Positions 60,901-64,000 of a DNA stretch of 64,000 nucleotides are shown one piece after another. The stretch's first letter is position 1; the number at the start of each line of letters is the position of its first letter. Made by a program: the position numbers and the translations under genes. The notes beneath the pieces were generated by a model that searched no databases, was not told the origin of the DNA, and was given only the letters and a program-made list of their open reading frames with translations. The stretch covers positions 29,451,298 through 29,515,297 of the forward strand of contig OX246746.1 in the NCBI GenBank assembly GCA_945910005.1, read 5' to 3'. Origin of the DNA: Isoperla grammatica. Lineage: Eukaryota > Arthropoda > Insecta > Plecoptera > Perlodidae.

Positions 60901-61803
60901 TATTGAGTGATCAAGACCTCGTGTCGAAACGTCTTCAATGTGTACTTCCAACTCTCAAATCTATCAATAAATAGTTAAGCATGCGTGTACTCTATGTTGT
61001 TTCAGTGACATGGCACTAGGAGTCCAACCGCAGGAGTCTTCCGAGTGCTCCGAGTGTGAAGGTGATGCGGCACGGCATGGAGGTCTGCCTCGGAGTCAAT
61101 CGGAACGATTGCTTGCCGTCAGCAAGGAACACGTCACACAAGAGAGAGAGTTGCACGAGAAATACCATGATGCGGTCAGTATCCGTCCTAGCTAACTTGC
61201 ACACACGCTCGTTCTATAGTCAAGGTCGCACGTTATAAGGAAGCTAAGAGAGAATCAGAATTGCTTTGTGTTAAAATCAAAACTCGTATGTGAGCTGATT
61301 TTACATGCTATAATAATCTTTGATGAGAAATTAACTATGTTAAAAACATAGGTAGGCCTAGTTTAACCACAAATCATCCAATTTTCAATGAAGTGCATAG
61401 CTCGCTTTTTGTTAAGCCAAGCTGTACAATCGTCGAAGGGCATTAATCCATGCTTGGTTTTTTAGTTTGAAAATGGCAACTCTAAAAATCAGAATCTATA
61501 GCGATGCTATCAAGCAACAGGTTTTCTGCCTAGAAATTACTTTGGTAATGCCATAGGTTGGCCATATAGCTACTATAGACAAAAATCTTTCCTAGCAGTA
61601 CCTATGAAAATAAAAAGTACCTTGTTCTCTTTTAGATATTCTCTTTGGTTGAGAAGCTAATGCGAACATCTCAGTCGAATCAACTGAAGATGTTACGAGT
61701 TCTGTTGGAGCGCGAGACTGCAGACGTAATGCGTAAGCTCCAAGCAACGCGGCGTGAAGAAGTGAAAGCCCTATCCAAGATACACAAGGATAAAGATGAA
61801 ATG
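36877..61803 (+). CDS. PLCB1-like: Phospholipase C beta (PLCB1/2/3 clade), 3' end beyond window
   Basis: Sixteen coding exons join in frame to about 1129 residues; family members are about 1200. Order: N-terminal/PH region (residues ~1-150), EF-hand-like region (~150-300), X domain (~315-470), X/Y linker (~475-580), Y domain (~585-690), C2 (~695-830), then Ser-rich linker and a charged helical C-terminal domain. In the X domain, His335 and Asn336 (SSHNTYLTG), Glu365 and Asp367 (CVELDFW) and His380 (HGYTF) match the catalytic and calcium-binding set. The enzyme hydrolyses PIP2 to IP3 and DAG at the plasma membrane downstream of Gq. The N-terminus ('ELKPVEV..') and the 'KNKKK' linker favour PLCB1/2/3 over PLCB4. 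The X/Y linker has a seven-His run and an acidic stretch. Introns hold many transposons, but no coding exon is interrupted. Confidence 0.95.
36990..37480. repeat. GGCCTA palindromic repeat cluster in PLCB intron 1
   Basis: Tandem and scattered copies of the self-complementary hexamer TAGGCC/AGGCCT start just after exon 1 (37021-37050) and continue to about 37465. Confidence 0.85.
38229..38923 (+). mobile_element. piggyBac-like element flanked by TTAA
   Basis: CCCATCTGCATC on the left matches the inverted CCCATCCGCATC on the right, each next to TTAA (38225-38228 and 38924-38927), the obligatory piggyBac target. Inside, a degenerate + strand sequence starts near 38505 ('[15 protein letters not shown]') and continues with acidic blocks ('LGSDFSDSD', '[15 protein letters not shown]'). 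These resemble the acidic N-terminus of piggyBac transposases. The catalytic core is absent. Confidence 0.72.
39061..39083. repeat. (AT)n microsatellite
   Basis: Eleven or so AT dinucleotides within the LINE remnant. Confidence 0.85.
39414..39960 (-). pseudogene. Non-LTR reverse transcriptase C-terminal fragment
   Basis: Across small frame breaks the - strand reads '[18 protein letters not shown]', '[14 protein letters not shown]' and '[18 protein letters not shown]'. The Tyr-Cys-x2-Val-Trp and WNSLP motifs mark the end of many LINE-encoded RT proteins. Frameshifts make it inactive. Confidence 0.65.
40441..42091. other. PLCB intron 1, unassigned part
   Basis: No gene is supported. A short block near 41805-41870 (ATCAATGGTGC...AAGGAGG...GCTATCT) resembles one near 15600-15655 and the inverse of one near 40567-40590, so a dispersed repeat is likely. 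Confidence 0.4.
42092..42300 (-). pseudogene. Zinc-finger fragment of hAT/CGGBP type
   Basis: The - strand reads '[20 protein letters not shown]' followed by 'LLEHERKER'. This resembles the Cys-x2-Cys finger at the N-terminus of CGGBP1-like proteins and related hAT transposases. The expected His pair is lost after a likely frameshift. No catalytic domain is attached. Confidence 0.4.
42521..44050. other. PLCB intron 1, unassigned part
   Basis: AT-rich sequence without supported genes, apart from the small inverted repeat at 43562-43665. Confidence 0.4.
43562..43665. mobile_element. Small palindromic MITE
   Basis: ACATTTCAATAAGGTAAAAT on the left is matched, inverted, by the right end with one-base differences. 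The two arms nearly meet, giving a fold-back of about 100 bp. Confidence 0.55.
44051..44579. mobile_element. MITE with ~46-bp terminal inverted repeats
   Basis: The left end (TTGACTACGTTTATCAGGCG onward) and right end are nearly identical inverted copies over about 46 bp. The flanks show a 3-bp TGT duplication. A second partial copy of the end (GTTTATCAGGC) lies inside at about 44116. A 3-bp duplication fits CACTA- or Harbinger-like elements, but the superfamily is not proven. Confidence 0.8.
45225..45509 (+). CDS. PLCB1-like: PLCB exon 2 (PH domain)
   Basis: 95 codons with '[17 protein letters not shown]' and 'DLVNLSF'-like PH strands ('[12 protein letters not shown]'). Acceptor CTTATAG, donor GTATTG, phase 0. 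It follows an 8.2-kb intron. Confidence 0.93.
46338..47620. mobile_element. hAT-like transposon in PLCB intron 2, with nested insertion
   Basis: Ends TAGGGATGAACATCGA and TAGGGATGCACACGAT (inverted) are flanked by a perfect 8-bp duplication ATATAAAC (46330-46337 and 47621-47628). ATCGATAAT/ATTATCGAT words crowd both ends. Another hAT-like element lies inside. Confidence 0.88.
46532..47416. mobile_element. Nested hAT-like transposon with GAACC-rich ends
   Basis: The left TAGGGATGTGCGAACC is matched by GGTTCGCACAACCC at the right. The flanks CATTTTAG and CATTTTAC form an imperfect 8-bp duplication. GAACCGAACC repeats fill both subterminal zones. A + strand ATG near 46880 opens '[18 protein letters not shown]', possibly the first exon of a lost transposase. 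Confidence 0.7.
47629..48600. other. Remainder of PLCB intron 2
   Basis: No gene or element end is recognised. Confidence 0.4.
48601..48734 (+). CDS. PLCB1-like: PLCB exon 3 (end of PH, start of EF region)
   Basis: Acceptor ATGTTTTAG, donor GTAAGT. Encodes '[17 protein letters not shown]' and 'GKIPIKN' (last codon split). Confidence 0.92.
48735..51435. other. PLCB intron 3
   Basis: Contains a tRNA-like SINE head near 50000. A - strand frame at 48883-49206 has no recognisable domain. Nothing else is supported. Confidence 0.4.
49985..50062 (-). mobile_element. tRNA-derived SINE head
   Basis: On the - strand TCTAGTGATTAGGAG resembles a pol III A box, and GGTTCAAGTCCC about 40 bp on is a B box. 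The acceptor stem does not pair, so a SINE or tRNA pseudogene is likelier than a tRNA gene. It does not match the SINE at 29819. Confidence 0.55.
51436..51520 (+). CDS. PLCB1-like: PLCB exon 4 (EF region)
   Basis: Acceptor TTTTCTAG, donor GTAATA. Encodes '[19 protein letters not shown]' and 'GLPSGK'. Confidence 0.92.
51759..52029 (+). CDS. PLCB1-like: PLCB exon 5 (EF region)
   Basis: Acceptor TTTTTACAG, donor GTATGT. Contains the invariant '[14 protein letters not shown]' preceding the X domain. Confidence 0.94.
52192..52957. mobile_element. hAT-like transposon in PLCB intron 5
   Basis: Ends TAGGGCTGTGCGAG and TAGAGCTGTGCGAG (inverted) are flanked by a perfect 8-bp duplication ATTATTTC (52184-52191 and 52958-52965). 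GAGCGAG/CTCGAGAT words fill both ends. No transposase is visible. Confidence 0.9.
53398..53696 (+). CDS. PLCB1-like: PLCB exon 6 (catalytic X domain)
   Basis: Acceptor GTTACAG, donor GTAAGA. Holds '[14 protein letters not shown]' and 'CVELDFW', with both catalytic histidines and the calcium ligands. A Phe stands where vertebrate paralogues usually have Cys in CVELDCW. Confidence 0.96.
53800..53964 (+). CDS. PLCB1-like: PLCB exon 7 (X domain)
   Basis: Acceptor TTTTTCAG, donor GTACTG. Encodes '[18 protein letters not shown]' and 'LSFENHC', a conserved X-domain barrel strand. Confidence 0.95.
54159..55372. mobile_element. hAT-like transposon in PLCB intron 7
   Basis: Ends TAGGGATGGACGAAC (inverted, identical) are flanked by a perfect 8-bp duplication ATATATAG (54151-54158 and 55373-55380). 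GAACTCGAACCGAAC-type repeats fill both ends. A - strand frame (54609-54250) includes '[14 protein letters not shown]', an acidic peptide possibly from a transposase N-terminus. Confidence 0.92.
55525..55747 (+). CDS. PLCB1-like: PLCB exon 8 (X domain end and X/Y linker)
   Basis: Acceptor GGTTTAG, donor GTACGA. '[17 protein letters not shown]' is followed by a Lys-rich stretch, seven consecutive His (mixed CAT/CAC codons, so not a pure trinucleotide slip) and a polar linker. Confidence 0.92.
56057..56248 (+). CDS. PLCB1-like: PLCB exon 9 (acidic X/Y linker to Y domain)
   Basis: Acceptor TTGTTGAAG, donor GTAAGT. An acidic run ([15 protein letters not shown]) of the type that autoinhibits PLC enzymes by masking the active site, then '[13 protein letters not shown]', the start of Y. 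Confidence 0.93.
56637..56846 (+). CDS. PLCB1-like: PLCB exon 10 (Y domain)
   Basis: Acceptor CCCATAG, donor GTATGT. '[19 protein letters not shown]' and '[19 protein letters not shown]' are signature Y-domain strands. Confidence 0.96.
56947..57917. mobile_element. pogo/Tigger-like element in PLCB intron 10
   Basis: CAGTGAAACCCACCTAACTCG on the left matches CAGTGAAACCCTCCTAGCTCG inverted on the right. TA precedes the left end and a TA lies two bases beyond the right end. The CAGTG..ACC...CTCG terminus is typical of Tc1/mariner pogo-group elements. No intact transposase was found. Confidence 0.72.
58161..58480 (+). CDS. PLCB1-like: PLCB exon 11 (Y domain end and C2)
   Basis: Acceptor ATTTTTCAG, donor GTAGGT. 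'[14 protein letters not shown]' and '[11 protein letters not shown]', then C2 strands '[19 protein letters not shown]'. Confidence 0.96.
58799..59104 (+). CDS. PLCB1-like: PLCB exon 12 (C2 domain)
   Basis: Acceptor TGGTTCAG. '[18 protein letters not shown]' and 'GYRHITLR' are C2 strands. Donor GTATGT at 59105 is preferred; GTGATA at 59096 would shorten the exon by three codons in the same phase. Confidence 0.94.
59105..60483. other. PLCB introns 12 and 13
   Basis: Outside exon 13 (59739-59976) no feature is recognised. Confidence 0.4.
59739..59976 (+). CDS. PLCB1-like: PLCB exon 13 (Ser/Thr-rich linker)
   Basis: Acceptor GGTTGCAG, donor GTGAGT. A poorly conserved linker ('[17 protein letters not shown]') between C2 and the C-terminal domain. 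Assigned by splice sites, matching phase and position. Confidence 0.82.
60484..60706 (+). CDS. PLCB1-like: PLCB exon 14 (C-terminal helical domain)
   Basis: Acceptor AACTGCAG, donor GTAAGT. Charged helix '[20 protein letters not shown]', typical of the PLCB distal domain that binds membranes and Gq. Confidence 0.9.
61006..61174 (+). CDS. PLCB1-like: PLCB exon 15 (C-terminal domain)
   Basis: Acceptor GTTTCAG, donor GTCAGT. A Cys/Glu-rich stretch ('[12 protein letters not shown]'), then the helix '[18 protein letters not shown]'. Confidence 0.87.
61636..61803 (+). CDS. PLCB1-like: PLCB exon 16 (C-terminal domain)
   Basis: Acceptor CTTTTAG, donor GTAAGG. 56 codons of charged helix ('[19 protein letters not shown]'). 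The frame leaves at phase 0, so at least one more exon is expected beyond the window. Confidence 0.88.
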
Positions 61804-61907
61804 GTAAGGATTCCTTATCATAACACGGATCGATTTTAATTTTTTTTTTAAGTACCGGTAGTGCTAAAATGTATTTTTTGTATTTGGTTGTGTGTATGTA
61901 TTTTAAA

Positions 61908-64000
61908 TAGGGATGGGACGATGCCGATTCCGATACCAAAGATTCCACCGATTCTCAGAGAATCGGCCAGTACCTAATAGTAATAGGTTTACCGATAATT
62001 AAAAAAAAAACTCGGCCGATTCTGAGAATGCATAATTTTGTATTTCGCGCCCCAACGAAATTATTCATTTTTTAAGTGTTAGCAGTAGTGGTGTCAAACG
62101 ATATTTTTTTCAAAATCGATATCGGCGCCATTTTGCCGATATCGTATCGCGATATCGATATTTTAAAAAATATCGATATATCGATATCGAAATTTTTCCT
62201 GCAGTAGGTTAGTCATGTAGCGAGCCTTTTTATATTCAGGCTTAAACGTTTTTATGGTCCGGGCCGCCATTATCATCAATGACGAGTTGACGACGTCACC
62301 GTGACTTGTCGCATCATTGGCCTACGAGCCGAGCGCGGGCTTGGAGTCTGACTCAGTCGCGGGTGATGAGTTGACAGCTGGCGCCAGCCCGTGATAGGGA
62401 CTGGCTGCCAGGCGCGCTTACAGTCGCTTCCAAAAAAACCACTTACATAGTGGACACTGAAAGATGTTTGAGTGATGTCACAACAAAGCTCATTTGACAG
62501 CCAACAATTGAGAATACACAAGGAATAGGAAGCTATATTGTTGCGATATCTAACATTCAATCTATTGTCAAGTAGGCCTACTGATAAAGCAACCCGACCC
62601 ACCAATGACAACAATGAAATGAAACACATGGGAGCATTCCTCACAGCTGCATGGCCCCGCCTCCCGACAGTGCTTTCAATGTATGCACAATCCCATCCTG
62701 CAGAACTCCGCAAATGAAAAGTCGTATTTTGTTTGTATTTGTATCAATTTAATATCTTGTTGAAACTTAATACTGTGTTGAGAATGTGAGACTGAGATGC
62801 ACTTATACACTTGGAATTATGTAGGCAACAACACATTAGTAGTTAGTACAGTACCGTTATTAACAAAATTACAAAATGTTACAAACTGTAACAAAATATA
62901 ATGATTCCAATTCCATGTAGGCCTACTGTTGAATATAAAATAATATCATAGGGCAACATATACGTATCAGAAAAATAGTTTAGACTTTAGCTAAATCTTG
63001 TCTTCTTATTTTAAGTGTCTTGAAAGTCAAAGGTACCATCCTGGAAGAGAAAAAAAAAACAGTTTATGTAAATGCTTTTGTTTTTTAAGTAAAAATTAAT
63101 AAGAAATCAATATAATAAAAATAATATTTATTATTTAACAAAACAACTTACCATGAAAGGCGTCGATTTCTTGGCTTCTTTAAAATGTGAGTTCAAAAAC
63201 AGCAGGTTGTTAACTCGGTCTGGTGATAGCCTGGAGCGTTTTTTTGAAATTACTTCCCCAGCTTCACTGAAGAGGCGCTCGCAAGGAACGCTTGTGGCCA
63301 CAACACAGAGGTACTTCTTCGCGAGTTGAGCAACTGCTGGATATTTTCCACTGTTATTCTTCCACCACTCAAGGGGGTCTTGATCCTTCGGAACTTTTGT
63401 CATTGACCTGTAGGCTTGCAGTTGTAAAACTGCAGATGGTTGTTGTGGTTCTGCAGTAACAAGTTCATCGGCATCCTCGTCATCGCTGTCGGCCAGAAGG
63501 GACCTAATTTTCTTTTTAGGTGGCTCGTACATTATGTTGTCGGGTGTATCGGCCCTTTCTTCCTCGTCTGGCGTGGGGCTGGCCGACATAGGCCTTAAAG
63601 TAACTGCTTCTTCTGGGCCCACAACAATTTCGGCCTCGAGCTCTCGCCAGATAACAGCCCTGCAGTCCGGGCTCAAAAACTTGAGTTCCATGTATCGAGG
63701 ATCGAGAGCTGAGGCTTTAGGCAGGATACGCCCCATAACATTTTGCCTGTTTTTCAAATCACATAAAATCGCATTTTTTATAACTTTAATAAATGCAGAG
63801 TCGACCAGTTTCGGTTCGAGACAGTTCATGAGACTTTTAAATAGTCTGCCTGCTACGGAAGCGGTCGCGTATTTCTCCCCCCCCAACACTTCAGTAACTC
63901 CTTTAAACGGCTGTAAAAGTTCCACGAGGTCTTTGATTTTTGTATTTTCATTAGAATTAATAAAAAAATGGTCCGTTTTCGAGTTGTTCGCGAGGCAGTT
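61908..64000. mobile_element. hAT element(s) at the right edge, right end outside window
   Basis: TAGGGATGGGACGATGCCGA at 61908 is a hAT-type end; the 8 bases before it are ATTTTAAA. CCGATTCC/GAATCGG words follow. A second end-like sequence, TAGTGGTGTCAAACGATA, starts near 62086 and is followed by ATCGATATCG palindromes. Two nested elements are therefore likely. The transposase on the - strand could belong to either. Confidence 0.7.
63131..64000 (-). CDS. hAT transposase (ZBED-like), C-terminal part, open to window edge
   Basis: The frame is open from the window edge to a stop at 63131, at least 289 codons. It encodes part of the hAT RNase-H fold region ('ELLQPFKGVTEVLGGEKYAT'; 'SALDPRYMELKFL') and the C-terminal dimerisation domain. 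The domain reads 'DPLEWWKNNSGKYPAVAQLA', then 'VPCERLFSEAGEVISKKRS' and 'NNLLFLNSHFK'. These are the most conserved parts of hAT transposases and ZBED-family proteins. The acidic insert ('LLADSDDEDADE') is common in the group. There is no stop or frameshift in this part, so the copy may be young. The BED finger and first catalytic Asp would lie outside the window. Confidence 0.85.
   Translation of the reverse strand, partial: NCLANNSKTDHFFINSNENTKIKDLVELLQPFKGVTEVLGGEKYATASVAGRLFKSLMNCLEPKLVDSAFIKVIKNAILCDLKNRQNVMGRILPKASALDPRYMELKFLSPDCRAVIWRELEAEIVVGPEEAVTLRPMSASPTPDEEERADTPDNIMYEPPKKKIRSLLADSDDEDADELVTAEPQQPSAVLQLQAYRSMTKVPKDQDPLEWWKNNSGKYPAVAQLAKKYLCVVATSVPCERLFSEAGEVISKKRSRLSPDRVNNLLFLNSHFKEAKKSTPFMVSCFVK

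Overview
This is invertebrate nuclear DNA: spliced genes with GT-AG introns, many transposon insertions, and palindromic GGCCTA tracts of a kind I associate with echinoderm or other non-vertebrate deuterostome genomes. The species assignment is inference only. I see no bacterial or organellar sequence.

Two genes can be reconstructed with confidence, both on the + strand. The first is a cornichon-family gene most like CNIH4: five coding exons from 25508 to 30622, 154 codons, complete. The second is a phospholipase C beta gene of the PLCB1/2/3 clade: sixteen coding exons from 36877 to 61803, about 1129 residues, with the last C-terminal exons beyond the window. All its exon phases join cleanly, and the X/Y catalytic residues are present.

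A third gene on the + strand (2118-5840, 5' end not found) joins a FLYWCH/FAR1-like zinc finger exon to a MULE-type transposase domain and a SWIM zinc finger. It looks like a domesticated transposase related to ZSWIM1/3, and the third acidic position of the DDE triad appears to be alanine. A fourth, on the - strand (14359-17342), is part of a CPEB-like RNA-binding protein: N-terminal linker exons plus most of RRM1. One splice junction does not keep frame, so it may be broken or incompletely understood.

The most unusual structure is at 10460-21090. A 34-bp tandem array runs into a 36-bp array and then into a 3.3-kb array of a 72-bp unit. About 3.2 kb further on, a 3.6-kb array of the same 72-bp unit lies in the opposite orientation. 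The CPEB-like exons sit exactly in the spacer between the inverted arrays. Transcripts across the locus could fold into a very long hairpin that brings the flanks of these exons together. The 72-bp unit keeps four of six frames open over kilobases, but its variation shows no sign of coding constraint.

Much of the rest is layered transposon sequence. At least seven hAT-like insertions have intact ends and perfect 8-bp target duplications, and another is flanked by an imperfect 8-bp duplication. The window ends inside a hAT element carrying an open transposase reading frame (63131 to the edge). PLCB intron 1 holds a three-layer nest: a piggyBac-like element flanked by TTAA, inside a LINE remnant, inside a large palindromic element. 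A tRNA-derived SINE with a 13-bp duplication lies in CNIH4 intron 3, and a pogo-like element lies in a PLCB intron.
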